NCBI RefSeq assembly: GCF_001425625.1
Contig: NZ_LMCP01000047.1
Span: 220,407 to 284,406, forward strand
Reading direction: 5' to 3'
DNA: 64,000 nt
From: Mesorhizobium sp. Root102
GTDB taxonomy: Bacteria; Pseudomonadota; Alphaproteobacteria; Rhizobiales; Rhizobiaceae
The notes under the pieces were generated by a model. That model saw nothing but the letters and a program-made list of their open reading frames with translations. It was not told the origin of the DNA and did not search any database. The translations under genes and the position numbers were made by a program. How positions within the stretch are numbered: position 1 is the stretch's first letter; the number at the start of each line of letters is the position of its first letter. Below are positions 8,864 to 17,577 of this stretch, one piece after another.

Positions 8864-9919
8864 ATGCAGAAATCGATCGAGCGCATCGCCGGCCAAAGCG
8901 AAGGGGTTTCTTACGAATTCCCGCTGTTCCGCTTCGCGGGCGCGGACAAGGCGGCCCCTTCGGCCTATCTGCAGGCAGCGCTCCATGCCGGTGAGTTGCC
9001 GGGCGTCATCGCCATCGACGCGCTGATGCCGATGCTCGATAAGGCGCAAGCCGAAGGCCGTATCAAGGGTAACCTCACCATCGTGCCCTGGGCCAACCCG
9101 ATCGGCCGGGCGCAATATCATTTCGGCGAGCATCAGGGCCGCTTTCATCTCGGTACCCGAACCAATTTCAACCGCGGCTTTCCGCTGCTCGCCGCCCCCG
9201 ACACAGCCCTGTTGCCCGACACCACCCTTGGTACGGTTGACCAGCGGCTCAAGACCCGGCTGGTGCAATTGTCGCTCGGCCATGACATCGTGCTCGACCT
9301 GCACTGCGATGACGAAGGCCTCGCCTATCTCTACATCCACACCAGCCTGTGGCCGGCCATGGCCGATTGCGCCGCCGCCATGGGCGTCGACGCGGTCGTG
9401 CTGTGGAGCGAAGACACCGACGGCACTTTCGAGGGCGCCTCGATCATGCCCTACCAGAACGTTCCCGATGGCGTGGCCAAGCTTGACCGCCGTGTCGCCA
9501 CCACGGTCGAATATCGCGGCATCCTCGATGTCGACGGCGCCCTGGCCGCCTCTGATGCCGAAGGCCTCTACCGGCTGCTGGTGGCGCGCGGTGTGATCAC
9601 CGACAGCGCCGTACCCGCGCCGGGTCCCTTCACCGGCACCGTCGCGCCCCTGGAGAACATCGACATGATGCCGGCGCCCCGGGCGGGTGCTGTGCTCTAC
9701 GATGTGAAGCCCGGCGACCGCGTCGCCAAGGGCGCGCGCCTCGCCACCATCGTCCATGCACCGGGTGAAACCGATGGCCGCACCGAAGTGTTCGCACCGC
9801 AGGACGGCATCATCCTGACCCGGCGCTCCCGCCGCATCATCCGCGCCGGCGAGGATCTTCTTAAGCTGGTCGGCGACAAGAAGAGCACCGACGCTCGATC
9901 AGGGACGCTGGAGGACTAA
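8864..9919 (+). CDS. Succinylglutamate desuccinylase/aspartoacylase family zinc deacylase
   Basis: This 351-residue M14-like zinc hydrolase has Zn ligands visible in ALHAGELPG (H-x-x-E) and in DLHCDDEGLAYLYIHT. A C-terminal beta domain (TGTVAPLENIDMMPAPRAGA onward) matches the ectoine-hydrolase/DoeB-like branch. It should remove an acyl group from an N-acyl amino acid; the substrate is unknown. The ATG at 8864 follows a clear GAAGGAGAAAGTC Shine-Dalgarno, so it is preferred to the in-frame TTG at 8849. It converges with the PEP-mutase-like gene, 7 bp between stops. Confidence 0.9.
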   Translation: MQKSIERIAGQSEGVSYEFPLFRFAGADKAAPSAYLQAALHAGELPGVIAIDALMPMLDKAQAEGRIKGNLTIVPWANPIGRAQYHFGEHQGRFHLGTRTNFNRGFPLLAAPDTALLPDTTLGTVDQRLKTRLVQLSLGHDIVLDLHCDDEGLAYLYIHTSLWPAMADCAAAMGVDAVVLWSEDTDGTFEGASIMPYQNVPDGVAKLDRRVATTVEYRGILDVDGALAASDAEGLYRLLVARGVITDSAVPAPGPFTGTVAPLENIDMMPAPRAGAVLYDVKPGDRVAKGARLATIVHAPGETDGRTEVFAPQDGIILTRRSRRIIRAGEDLLKLVGDKKSTDARSGTLED

Positions 9920-9926
9920 CTCCAGC

Positions 9927-10697
9927 CTATCCGGAAATCGCCAGTCGCGCCTTGGCCTCCAGCCATTCCGCCATCTGCCGGTAAGGCACCGGGCCGTGGC
10001 TGATTCGGGCGACACCCAGTTCCGCCAGCCGCCGGCGCGACGGCACATGCGCCAGCGCGATGATGTTGACCGGCAACGCAATTGCCTTGCAGAGCGTCTC
10101 GATCAGGCCCTCATCGCCAAGACCCGGCGCAAAGAAGCCGTGCGCACCGGCTTTTTCGAAGGCCTGTGCGCGCTCGATGGCCTGGTCGAGCAGGACGTCA
10201 TCATGCGCATCCGGTTTCGCCTTGAGGAAGATGTCGGTTCGAGCGTTGATGAACGCCGGTATGCCGGAGGCCTTGACGGCTGCCGCCGCGGCTTCGATGC
10301 GTTTTACCTGGACAGCAATGTCATGCAGGCCGCTGCCACCAACAATCTGGTCTTCGAAATTGAAACCAATGGCACCGGCCCGCAGTGCCAACGTTACCGT
10401 GCGAGCGACGATTTCCGGATCGACGCCGTAACCACCCTCGAGGTCCATGGTCACCGGCAGGTCGACGGCAGCGACGATGCGCTTGATGTTGTCGAGCGCC
10501 AGCTCCAGCGGGATTTTCTCGCCATCGGCGTAGCCGAACACGGCCGCAACCGGCCAGCTTCCGGTGGCGATCGCCTTGGCGCCCGCCTTCTCGACGATCT
10601 TGGCCGAGCCCGGATCCCAGGCGTTGTAGAGAACGATCGGATTTCCCTTGACGTGAAGGGAATGGAACGTCCGTGCGCGCTCGATCTGCTCGGTCAT
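9927..10697 (-). CDS. Isocitrate lyase/PEP mutase superfamily protein
   Basis: This 256-residue TIM-barrel protein of the PEP phosphonomutase branch starts MTEQIERARTFHSLHVKG. It carries metal-site regions DLEGGYGVDPE and NARTDIFLKA, and GAHGFFAPGL near the C-terminus. It lacks the KKCGH motif of true isocitrate lyase, so a C-C or C-P lyase/mutase acting on a small 2-oxo acid is more likely; the exact substrate cannot be told. The ATG at 10697 is used because the conserved domain starts there. It is divergent from the trp leader. Confidence 0.88.
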   Translation of the reverse strand: MTEQIERARTFHSLHVKGNPIVLYNAWDPGSAKIVEKAGAKAIATGSWPVAAVFGYADGEKIPLELALDNIKRIVAAVDLPVTMDLEGGYGVDPEIVARTVTLALRAGAIGFNFEDQIVGGSGLHDIAVQVKRIEAAAAAVKASGIPAFINARTDIFLKAKPDAHDDVLLDQAIERAQAFEKAGAHGFFAPGLGDEGLIETLCKAIALPVNIIALAHVPSRRRLAELGVARISHGPVPYRQMAEWLEAKARLAISG

Positions 10698-10810
10698 GGT
10701 TGTTGTCCCGTCTTCCTGTTGTTGAATGTACAATCTAGGCGGGACTGACAACTCTGGCGATGTGCCATGAAGTGCAGAAGGGGCGGCCACCGGACAGACT
10801 TTCAAACCTG

Positions 10811-10838
10811 TTGCGCATCCTCCTTTTCGCAGCTATGG
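10811..10838 (+). promoter_or_regulatory. Candidate trp leader promoter
   Basis: TTGCGC (10811-10816), 16 bp, then CTATGG (10833-10838). This would place transcription start about at the leader ATG (10847), giving a leaderless trpL as described for Sinorhizobium rnTrpL. The -10 is weak, so this is a position-based inference. Confidence 0.45.
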
Positions 10839-10846
10839 ATTTCGCC

Positions 10847-10891
10847 ATGAACATGCGTTCGACCAAGACCATTTGGTGGTGGGCCTGCTGA
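10847..10891 (+). CDS. trpL: trp operon leader peptide, 14 residues with three consecutive Trp codons
   Basis: The sequence ATG...TGA encodes MNMRSTKTIWWWAC. Three adjacent TGG codons just before the stop are the hallmark of ribosome-mediated trp attenuation, and 14 residues equals the rhizobial peTrpL length as I recall it. It lies 124 bp upstream of the trpE(G) start, and the terminator at 10931-10967 follows it. When tryptophan is scarce the ribosome should stall at WWW and prevent terminator formation. An in-frame ATG at 10835 would add four residues. In Sinorhizobium the attenuated RNA is also a trans-acting sRNA (rnTrpL); whether that holds here is unknown. Confidence 0.93.
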   Translation: MNMRSTKTIWWWAC

Positions 10892-10930
10892 CAGCGGCCT
10901 GTTCGAACACGTGCGCGTGAAAAGAGAGGG

Positions 10931-10967
10931 TGGCCGCAACGGAAAGTCCGGGCGGCCATTTTTTTTT
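10931..10967 (+). terminator. trp attenuator terminator
   Basis: TGGCCGC (10931-10937) pairs with GCGGCCA (10952-10958) and is followed immediately by nine T residues (10959-10967). It lies between trpL and trpE(G), in the right place to end the short leader RNA when tryptophan is plentiful. Confidence 0.93.
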
Positions 10968-11014
10968 CAAGCCATTCCCGGGTCCGTTGCCCCAAGAAGC
11001 TGATGGAGACGGCA

Positions 11015-13204
11015 ATGACGATGAAGGTTCTGGAAAACGGGGCGGAAAGTTTCGTGACCGCGGGTGGCATCACCATCACCCGCGAGCGCCACGATCGGCC
11101 CTATGCTGGCGCGATCGACTCCTATGTCGACGGCCTGAATTCACGCCGCGGCGCCGTGTTTTCCTCCAACTATGAATATCCCGGCCGCTACACGCGCTGG
11201 GACACCGCCATCATCGATCCGCCGCTGGTCATCTCAGCACGTGGCCGCGCCATGCGTATCGAGGCGCTGAACGGCCGTGGCGAGGCGCTGTTGCCGGTCA
11301 TCGGCAAGGCGCTCGCCAGCCTGGCCGATGTCACCATCGCCGAGACGTCGAAAAAACTCATCCGCCTCGACGTCGCCAAGCCTGGTCGCGTCTTCACCGA
11401 AGAGGAGCGCAGCCGCGTCCCCTCGGTGTTTACCGTGCTGCGCGCCATCACCGCTCTGTTCAAGACCGAGGAAGACGCCAATCTTGGTCTCTACGGCGCT
11501 TTCGGCTACGACCTCGCCTTCCAGTTCGACCCGGTCGACTACAAGCTCGAGCGCAAGCCGAGCCAGCGCGACCTGGTGCTGTTCCTGCCCGACGAGATCC
11601 TGGTCGTCGACCACTATTCGGCCAAGGCCTGGACCGACCGCTACGACTATGCCGGCGACGGGTTTTCGACCGAGGGGCTGCCGCGCGACGGAATTTCCGA
11701 GCCGTTCAAGAGCCCCGACCGCATCCCGCCGCGCGGGGACCATGAACCTGGCGAATATGCCGATCTGGTTCGCAAGGCGATGGATTCCTTCAAGCGAGGC
11801 GACCTGTTCGAGGTCGTGCCCGGCCAGATGTTCTATGAGCGCTGCGAGACGCAGCCATCCGAGATTTCGCGCAAGCTGAAGGCCATCAACCCCTCGCCCT
11901 ATTCCTTCTTCATCAATCTGGCCGAAGGCGAATATCTGATCGGTGCCTCGCCGGAAATGTTCGTGCGCGTCAACGGCCGCCGCGTCGAGACCTGCCCGAT
12001 CTCGGGCACCATCAAGCGCGGCGATGATGCCATTTCGGACTCCGAGCAGATCCTGAAACTGCTCAACTCGAAGAAGGACGAATCCGAGCTGACCATGTGC
12101 TCGGACGTCGACCGCAACGACAAGTCGCGGGTCTGCGAGCCGGGCTCGGTGCGCGTCATCGGCCGCCGCCAGATCGAGATGTATTCGCGCCTGATCCACA
12201 CGGTCGATCACATCGAAGGCCGCCTGCGCGAAGGCATGGACGCCTTCGACGCCTTCCTGTCGCACGCCTGGGCGGTCACCGTCACCGGCGCGCCGAAACT
12301 GTGGGCCATGCGTTTCATCGAACAGAACGAGAAGAGCCCGCGCGCCTGGTATGGCGGCGCGATCGGCATGGTCAATTTCAACGGTGACATGAACACCGGC
12401 CTTACCTTGCGCACCATCCGCATCAAGGACGGCATTGCCGAAGTGCGCGCCGGCGCCACATTGCTCTTCGACAGCATTCCCGAGGAAGAAGAAGCCGAAA
12501 CCGAACTGAAGGCATCCGCCATGCTCTCCGCCATTCGCGACGCCAAGACGGGCAATTCCGCCAGCACCGAGCGCACCACCGCGCCCGTCGGCGACGGCGT
12601 CAACATCCTGCTCGTCGACCACGAGGACAGTTTCGTCCACACGCTGGCCAATTATTTCCGCCAGACCGGCGCCAATGTCTCGACCGTGCGCACGCCGGTT
12701 CCGGAGGAAGTGTTCGACCGGCTGAAGCCCGACCTTGTCGTGCTGTCGCCCGGCCCCGGCACGCCGAAGGATTTCGACTGCGCCGCCACCATCAGACGGG
12801 CGCGCGCCCGCGACCTGCCTATCTTCGGCGTCTGCCTTGGCCTGCAGGCGCTGGCCGAAGCTTATGGCGGCGAACTGAGGCAGTTGCACATACCGATGCA
12901 CGGCAAGCCGTCGCGCATCCGCGTCTCCAAGCCGGGCATCATCTTCTCCGGCCTGCCCAAGGAAGTCACCGTCGGCCGCTACCACTCGATCTTCGCCGAT
13001 CCGGTGCGCCTGCCCGACGATTTCATCGTCACGGCCGAAACCGAGGACGGCGTCATCATGGCCTTTGAGCACCGCAAGGAACCGATCGCCGCGGTCCAGT
13101 TCCACCCGGAATCGATCATGACGCTCGGCCACAATGCCGGCATGCGCATCATCGAGAACATCGTCGCCCACCTGCCGCGCAAGGCCAAGGAAAAGGCCGC
13201 CTGA
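11015..13204 (+). CDS. trpE(G): Anthranilate synthase, fused TrpE-TrpG
   Basis: This 729-residue fusion converts chorismate plus glutamine to anthranilate, the first step of tryptophan synthesis. Residues about 1-510 are the chorismate-binding TrpE part (SPEMFVRVNG, CPISGTIKRG, SELTMCSDVDRND). Residues about 530-729 are the TrpG glutaminase with catalytic Cys in FGVCLGLQALAE and His-Glu in VQFHPESIM. TrpE(G) fusion is typical of Rhizobiales. The ATG at 11015 has GGAGACGGCA in front and gives the 729-residue length I recall for Sinorhizobium TrpE(G); ATG 11003 is an alternative. It is regulated by the upstream attenuator. Confidence 0.97.
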   Translation: MTMKVLENGAESFVTAGGITITRERHDRPYAGAIDSYVDGLNSRRGAVFSSNYEYPGRYTRWDTAIIDPPLVISARGRAMRIEALNGRGEALLPVIGKALASLADVTIAETSKKLIRLDVAKPGRVFTEEERSRVPSVFTVLRAITALFKTEEDANLGLYGAFGYDLAFQFDPVDYKLERKPSQRDLVLFLPDEILVVDHYSAKAWTDRYDYAGDGFSTEGLPRDGISEPFKSPDRIPPRGDHEPGEYADLVRKAMDSFKRGDLFEVVPGQMFYERCETQPSEISRKLKAINPSPYSFFINLAEGEYLIGASPEMFVRVNGRRVETCPISGTIKRGDDAISDSEQILKLLNSKKDESELTMCSDVDRNDKSRVCEPGSVRVIGRRQIEMYSRLIHTVDHIEGRLREGMDAFDAFLSHAWAVTVTGAPKLWAMRFIEQNEKSPRAWYGGAIGMVNFNGDMNTGLTLRTIRIKDGIAEVRAGATLLFDSIPEEEEAETELKASAMLSAIRDAKTGNSASTERTTAPVGDGVNILLVDHEDSFVHTLANYFRQTGANVSTVRTPVPEEVFDRLKPDLVVLSPGPGTPKDFDCAATIRRARARDLPIFGVCLGLQALAEAYGGELRQLHIPMHGKPSRIRVSKPGIIFSGLPKEVTVGRYHSIFADPVRLPDDFIVTAETEDGVIMAFEHRKEPIAAVQFHPESIMTLGHNAGMRIIENIVAHLPRKAKEKAA

Positions 13205-13209
13205 CGACC

Positions 13210-14157
13210 ATGGCTGGAGCCGAGAATACGATGGCGATCGCCGCCAAGGCGGCCGCGAGGCGCAAGGTCGCCAACCTTGCCTTCTGGTCGATCGTTGTCG
13301 CCTTTGTCGTGCTTGCTCTGAAACTTGCCGCCTGGTACGTCACCGGCTCTGTCGCGCTCTATTCGGACGCGCTCGAATCGATCGTCAACGTCATCGCCTC
13401 GGTCGCCGCCTTCTGGGCAATCCAGGTCAGCTACAAGCCGGCCGACCAGGATCACCCGTTCGGTCATCACAAGGCCGAGTACTTCTCGGCCGTGCTCGAA
13501 GGCGTGCTGATCGTGCTCGCCGCCCTTCTGATCCTCAACGAGGTCTGGCGCTCCTGGCAGACGCCGGCACCCCTCGAACAGCCTTGGAACGGCCTTGCCA
13601 TCAACGGTGTTGCCACGGTCATCAATGCCTTCTGGGCCTGGACACTGATCCGCGCCGGCAGGGCCGAGAAATCGCCGGCGCTGGTCGCCGACGGCAACCA
13701 CATCATGACCGACGTGGTGACCTCGATCGGCGTCTTCGGCGGCCTAGTCGGAGCGATCCTGACCGGCTGGCAGATTCTCGATCCGGCGCTTGCCGTCCTC
13801 GTGGCGCTGAACATCCTGTGGCAGGGCTGGCATGTCATCGGCTCATCGATGAACGGCCTGATGGACCGCGCCGTCGACACGGCAGAAAACATGCGCATCC
13901 GCGACGTCATCTCGGCCAATTGCAAGGGCGCTCTCGAGGTTCATGACCTCAAGACCCGCATCGCCGGCCGCGCCACCTTCATCGAGTTCCACCTAGTCGT
14001 CGACGCCGACATGTCGGTCGGCGCCAGCCACGTCATCTGCGATCGCATCGAGGACGCGCTGAAGGCCGAAATCCCCTCGGTGCGCGTCACCATCCATGTC
14101 GAACCCGACGACGAAGCCAAGCTGCCGAAGGGCACGACGGCCGTGCCCTTCGCATAG
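13210..14157 (+). CDS. Cation diffusion facilitator (CDF) metal efflux protein
   Basis: This 315-residue inner-membrane protein has about six transmembrane helices and the C-terminal cytoplasmic ferredoxin-like CDF domain (about residues 215-300). The signature YSDALESIVNVIAS is in helix 2, with the metal-site HPFGHHKAEYFSA after it and a second H/D site in VADGNHIMTDVVTSIG. It should export Zn, Fe, Co or Mn by proton antiport; the metal cannot be assigned. It begins 5 bp after the trpE(G) stop and may be co-transcribed with it. A long cruciform element follows its stop. Confidence 0.93.
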   Translation: MAGAENTMAIAAKAAARRKVANLAFWSIVVAFVVLALKLAAWYVTGSVALYSDALESIVNVIASVAAFWAIQVSYKPADQDHPFGHHKAEYFSAVLEGVLIVLAALLILNEVWRSWQTPAPLEQPWNGLAINGVATVINAFWAWTLIRAGRAEKSPALVADGNHIMTDVVTSIGVFGGLVGAILTGWQILDPALAVLVALNILWQGWHVIGSSMNGLMDRAVDTAENMRIRDVISANCKGALEVHDLKTRIAGRATFIEFHLVVDADMSVGASHVICDRIEDALKAEIPSVRVTIHVEPDDEAKLPKGTTAVPFA

Positions 14158-14171
14158 TCTTGCGCTAGCCT

Positions 14172-14315
14172 GAGGGCTGTCGAGATTCAGGTCAGGCCGA
14201 GCCGAGAATGGTGGCATCCGAGAACCGGAGCGGAGCGTACTTAAAGTACGTAAGCACCGGAAGCGCAGGAAGCCGCCGTTCGCAGGCCGGCATCACCTGA
14301 ATATCGGCAGCCCTC
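14172..14315. repeat. Long stem-loop element, copy A, filling a convergent intergenic region
   Basis: Outer arms GAGGGCTG...ATTCAGGT (14172-14192) pair with ACCTGAAT...CAGCCCTC (14295-14315). An inner helix TGGTGGC (14209-14215) pairs with GCCGCCG (14272-14278, with G-T pairs), and an apical hairpin CGTAC/TTAAA/GTACG spans 14236-14250. The core GAGAACCGGAGCGGAGCG is shared with copy B (43528-43698). The 3' arm overlaps the stop codon of the DUF1176 gene. The outer-arm sequences differ between copies while the pairing is kept. It may be a terminator, a palindromic mobile repeat or a structured RNA. Confidence 0.85.
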
Positions 14316-15417
14316 AAGGCGCGCAGGCCGATTGCGGCATCGGCTGCAGCCGATAGACCTTGTCGTCGGATTTCGTCTTGCCGCCGGCGGCCTTCGAGCA
14401 CAGATCGACGATCGCGAGTGCGCTGTTGGGATTGGCCAGCATCATCGTGCCGTTGGCGCCGCGCTTGAGGAAAATCTCCTTCTGCGCGATGTCGCAGGAG
14501 AAATCGCTCATCTTCGAGCTGGCCGCACAGCGCCACTGGTCGGCCTCGCCCTGGCAGGAATAGGTCTGCGTGACCTTGGTCGATTTCTGCCGCGTGGTGA
14601 CGGTAACGGCAATGTCGGCGCCGTCTGGCCAGTTGGCGGCGTTGCCGCCCGAGGCGAAGGATGCCAGTTCCACCGATCCGCGGAAGACCCGGATCGACTG
14701 CGTCAGCTGGTCGGGGTGCGAGCCGAGATGCGCTGCATCATAATCGCGCCCGTAGCAGAAGGCCTGGTCCGGCTTCAGCCGCTCGCGCAGTGGGCCCCCG
14801 AGTGCAGGGGCGATCGGATCGATGCGCGCGAACTCCGCCTTGCAGGTAGCCGCCGGCATCGGGTCGAGGCGGAAATTGTCGTCCTCCGAGCCGAGCGCTT
14901 GCCTGTCATATTCCGCCGCACCAAGCTCCTCTTCCGACCCGGCATCGAGATAAAGGTCGGGCTGCACATCGGTGACGATCAGCCTGCCCTTGTCGTCGAC
15001 TTTCAGCGAAGCCATGGTGCGGTCACAATCCATGCCGCAACGGATCGGGCCGGACGTGCCGTCCTCGGACCCGTGATTGCACCAGCCGCCGGCCCATTCG
15101 GGCGCCTTGGCGCCCCGCACCGTGGTGGCGATAAAGCCATTATAGGACGAGTCGGAGTTTGTCGGCGGCTCCTCGTTCGGGCGGCTGACCGGGTCGTGCC
15201 CATAGAGGAAGAAGATTCGCGCCACTTTCTGCTTCGGATGCGCCTTGAGGTGCGTGGCGTCATAGACGCGGCCGAAACAGGCATCAGCGCCGTTCGGGCT
15301 GAGTTCGATGAGCTTCAGCGCATCGTCGGCGAAGGCGGAACCGGCAAGTGCGCCAAGCAGGGCTGCGCCAAACCCTGCGCCAGCGACTGCCTTGCATTCC
15401 CCTACCCTGAACGCCAT
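14314..15417 (-). CDS. DUF1176 domain-containing secreted protein
   Basis: This 367-residue protein has a signal peptide (hydrophobic stretch ending GSAFA-DDAL) and therefore a periplasmic location. The body has two repeated blocks, ACFGRVYDATHLKAHPKQ... and FCYGRDYDAAHLGSHPDQ..., indicating a duplicated domain, each followed by a short beta-rich segment. This fits DUF1176, function unknown. The ATG at 15417 follows AGGAGAGGTCAC, a good ribosome site; the frame extends a few codons further upstream. It is divergent from the DsrE-like gene. Confidence 0.82.
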   Translation of the reverse strand: MAFRVGECKAVAGAGFGAALLGALAGSAFADDALKLIELSPNGADACFGRVYDATHLKAHPKQKVARIFFLYGHDPVSRPNEEPPTNSDSSYNGFIATTVRGAKAPEWAGGWCNHGSEDGTSGPIRCGMDCDRTMASLKVDDKGRLIVTDVQPDLYLDAGSEEELGAAEYDRQALGSEDDNFRLDPMPAATCKAEFARIDPIAPALGGPLRERLKPDQAFCYGRDYDAAHLGSHPDQLTQSIRVFRGSVELASFASGGNAANWPDGADIAVTVTTRQKSTKVTQTYSCQGEADQWRCAASSKMSDFSCDIAQKEIFLKRGANGTMMLANPNSALAIVDLCSKAAGGKTKSDDKVYRLQPMPQSACAP

Positions 15418-15519
15418 GTGACCTCTCCTCCGCATCGACAGGACGTAACGTCAATTTATGCTAGTATTGCGGCCGCAGCCACGCAATTCGCGGTGAGCCG
15501 CCAAGCGGGGGAGGATGCC

Positions 15520-15957
15520 ATGCGCCGGCGCGATATGTTCCGCGCGGTTCTTGCCGGAACCGGAACGCTTCTTGGCCTGCGGGCGGCGCAGGCCGCGGCG
15601 ACAGAGCCTGCCAGGCAAAAGGTCGCCTATCACTTGAGCGATGTCGACAAGGTCAATTTCGTGCTCGGCAACATCAAGAACCACTATGACGGCACCGGCG
15701 GCAATGTCGACATCGTGCTGGTCGTGCATGGCCCGGCCTTGGCCAGCTTCAAGTCGAAAGGCATATCGGCCGCGATTTCCGGGCGTTTCGCCGGCCTGGT
15801 GCAGCAGGGGCTGGCATCCCATGCCTGCGCCAACACCATGCAAGGCATGGACATTACGCTCGCCGACCTGCTCGCCGGTTTCCATGCCGCCGACAAGGGC
15901 GGCGTCGTCAAGCTCGCCGAACTGCAAGGCCAGGGTTACGCCTATCTGCGCCCCTGA
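15520..15957 (+). CDS. DsrE/DsrF-like family protein with twin-arginine-like signal
   Basis: This 145-residue protein begins MRRRDMFRAVLAGTGTLLG, which looks like a Tat-type or Sec signal, so export is expected. The mature part (KVAYHLSDVDKVNFVLGNIKN ... IVLVVHGPAL ... HACANTMQGM) fits the DsrE-like sulfur-relay fold, with one Cys at the position used in that superfamily. Role unknown; periplasmic sulfur handling is a guess. The ATG is preceded by GCGGGGGAGG. It is followed 62 bp later by the SDR gene. Confidence 0.8.
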   Translation: MRRRDMFRAVLAGTGTLLGLRAAQAAATEPARQKVAYHLSDVDKVNFVLGNIKNHYDGTGGNVDIVLVVHGPALASFKSKGISAAISGRFAGLVQQGLASHACANTMQGMDITLADLLAGFHAADKGGVVKLAELQGQGYAYLRP

Positions 15958-16019
15958 GGCTTGAACACCGGGGTGGCAAAGGCCTACGAAGGACAGGCAG
16001 AAATCCCGGAGGAAGAACC

Positions 16020-16799
16020 GTGCCAGCCACCCCACTCAGCATACCCGATCTTGCCGGCAAGGCAGTGCTAGTCACCGGTGCGTCGACCGGCATCGGGGCG
16101 GCGCTCGCGCTGGCCTATGCAGCGCAGAAATGCAAGGTGGCGCTGCACTATAATTCGAGTCAAGCCGCCGCAGAGAAGCTCGGCATGACGATCGCCGACA
16201 AGGGCGGCGAGGTGTTTCTCGTCCAGGGCGATTTCTCCGTTGCCGCCGATGTCGAACGCGTCGTCGAGGACGGCGCGCAGTATTTCGGCCGCCTCGACGG
16301 GCTGGTCAACAATGCCGGCGGCATGCTCGGCCGCATCCCCTATGCCGAGCAGACCGAAGCGCATTACGACGCGGTGATGGACCTCAACGCCCGTTCGGTG
16401 CTGACCGCCTCGCGCAAGGCGATCCCGTGGCTGAAGAAACAGGGCGGCTTCATCGTCAACACCTCGTCGATCGCCGCGCGCAATGGTGGGGGCGGCGGAG
16501 CCGGGCTTTACGGCTCGGCCAAGGCCTTCGTCTCCAATGTGACGCGCGGCATGGCCAAGGAGCTGATCGGCTTCGGCATCCGCGTCAACGCGGTGGCGCC
16601 CGGCACCATTCTCACCCCGTTCCACGAGCGCTATTCGACCGACGAGCAGATGAAGGGCATGGTCGCCACCATTCCGCAGGGACGCGCCGGTACGGCTGAG
16701 GATTGCGTCGGCGCCTATCTGTTCCTCTCTTCCGATCTTCTGAGCGGCTACATCACCGGCCAGGTTATCGAGGTGAATGGCGGCCAGTTGATGCCTTGA
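16020..16799 (+). CDS. SDR family NAD(P)-dependent oxidoreductase
   Basis: This 259-residue classical short-chain dehydrogenase has the cofactor motif VTGASTGIGAALA, the structural NNAG (LVNNAGGMLG), catalytic Ser in NTSSIAARNG, and the YxxxK pair in YGSAKAF. The C-terminal FLSSDLLSGYITGQVIEVNGG block is typical of FabG-like members. The substrate is unknown. A GTG start at 16020 is preceded by GGAGGAAGAACC. It is followed by a small monooxygenase gene in the same direction, 62 bp away. Confidence 0.92.
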   Translation: MPATPLSIPDLAGKAVLVTGASTGIGAALALAYAAQKCKVALHYNSSQAAAEKLGMTIADKGGEVFLVQGDFSVAADVERVVEDGAQYFGRLDGLVNNAGGMLGRIPYAEQTEAHYDAVMDLNARSVLTASRKAIPWLKKQGGFIVNTSSIAARNGGGGGAGLYGSAKAFVSNVTRGMAKELIGFGIRVNAVAPGTILTPFHERYSTDEQMKGMVATIPQGRAGTAEDCVGAYLFLSSDLLSGYITGQVIEVNGGQLMP

Positions 16800-16861
16800 G
16801 CGGCTATCGGCATACTGGCGATCTGCATGTTCTTGTCGAAACCTCAGAGGGAGACAACAGA

Positions 16862-17170
16862 ATGTACGGACTGATCGGCAAGATGCGGGCGGCACGCGGC
16901 CAGCGCGACGCGGTCATGGATGTGCTGCTGAGCAGCACCGGCGCCATGCCGGGCTGCCTGAGCTACATCATCGCCCGCGACCCCGCGGATGCCGATGCGA
17001 TCTGGGTCACCGAAGTTTGGACCGACGCCGAAAGCCACAAGACGTCGCTGCAGCTTCCCGAAGTCCAGGCGGCGATCGCCAAGGCACGGCCGTTCGTCGC
17101 CGGCTTTGAATTCCAGGTCGAGACCCATCCTGCCGGCGGCTTCGGCCTGGCCGGCGCCAAGACCGGCTGA
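16862..17170 (+). CDS. Antibiotic biosynthesis monooxygenase (ABM/YgiN-like) domain protein
   Basis: This 102-residue protein is a single ferredoxin-like ABM domain: MYGLIGKMRAARGQRD, PGCLSYIIARDPADAD and WVTEVWTDAESHKTSL are the characteristic blocks of the YgiN/quinol monooxygenase family. It probably works as a dimer, either on quinones or as a small stress protein. CAGAGGGAGACAACAGA precedes the ATG. It is likely in one unit with the SDR gene upstream. Confidence 0.9.
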   Translation: MYGLIGKMRAARGQRDAVMDVLLSSTGAMPGCLSYIIARDPADADAIWVTEVWTDAESHKTSLQLPEVQAAIAKARPFVAGFEFQVETHPAGGFGLAGAKTG

Positions 17171-17287
17171 TGCGCACGGACGGCTTGATGCCGAGGCGCG
17201 GTTCGCACGTCGGTACAATATCGACAGGTAGACAATCTCGACCGCGGTGTCGCCAGCTCATTGCGCACCACTTGTAATTCTCTGAAA

Positions 17288-17315
17288 ATGGACTAAGTTC
17301 TGTGGACTAAGTCCA
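17288..17315 (+). promoter_or_regulatory. Toxin-antitoxin operator: direct repeat plus palindrome
   Basis: TGGACTAAGT occurs at 17289-17298 and again at 17303-17312. The second copy is part of the perfect palindrome TGGACTAAGTCCA (17303-17315). It lies 16 bp before the antitoxin start, where Phd/YefM-type antitoxins bind to repress their own operon. Confidence 0.75.
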
Positions 17316-17331
17316 TCTGGAGCAACCTGCG

Positions 17332-17577
17332 ATGCAGACCGTCAACATCCACAACGCGAAGACCAATCTTTCACGTCTCGTTGACCGAGCTGCCAAAGGT
17401 GAGCCGTTCATCATCGCCAAGGCGGGCAAACCATTGGTCAAAGTCGTGCCTATCGATCAGCCGGCCTCGTCGCAGGCGCGAAGGGTCGGTTTTATGGCCG
17501 GCCAGTTTTCCGTTCCCGACGATTTCGACCGCATGGGCGGCGAGGAGATTGAACAGCTGTTCGGTGTCAACACTTGA
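17332..17577 (+). CDS. Type II antitoxin, Phd/YefM family
   Basis: This 81-residue protein has the Phd DNA-binding N-terminus (VNIHNAKTNLSRLVDRAAKG, then EPFIIAKAGKPLVKVVPID) and a flexible C-terminal toxin-neutralising tail. It should bind the operator just upstream and neutralise the PIN toxin encoded next. Its stop overlaps the toxin start codon (TTGA). Confidence 0.92.
   Translation: MQTVNIHNAKTNLSRLVDRAAKGEPFIIAKAGKPLVKVVPIDQPASSQARRVGFMAGQFSVPDDFDRMGGEEIEQLFGVNT

Noticed and set aside
11234..13171. 645-codon minus-strand frame inside trpE(G)
   Set aside because: Shadow of trpE(G); no domain is recognisable.
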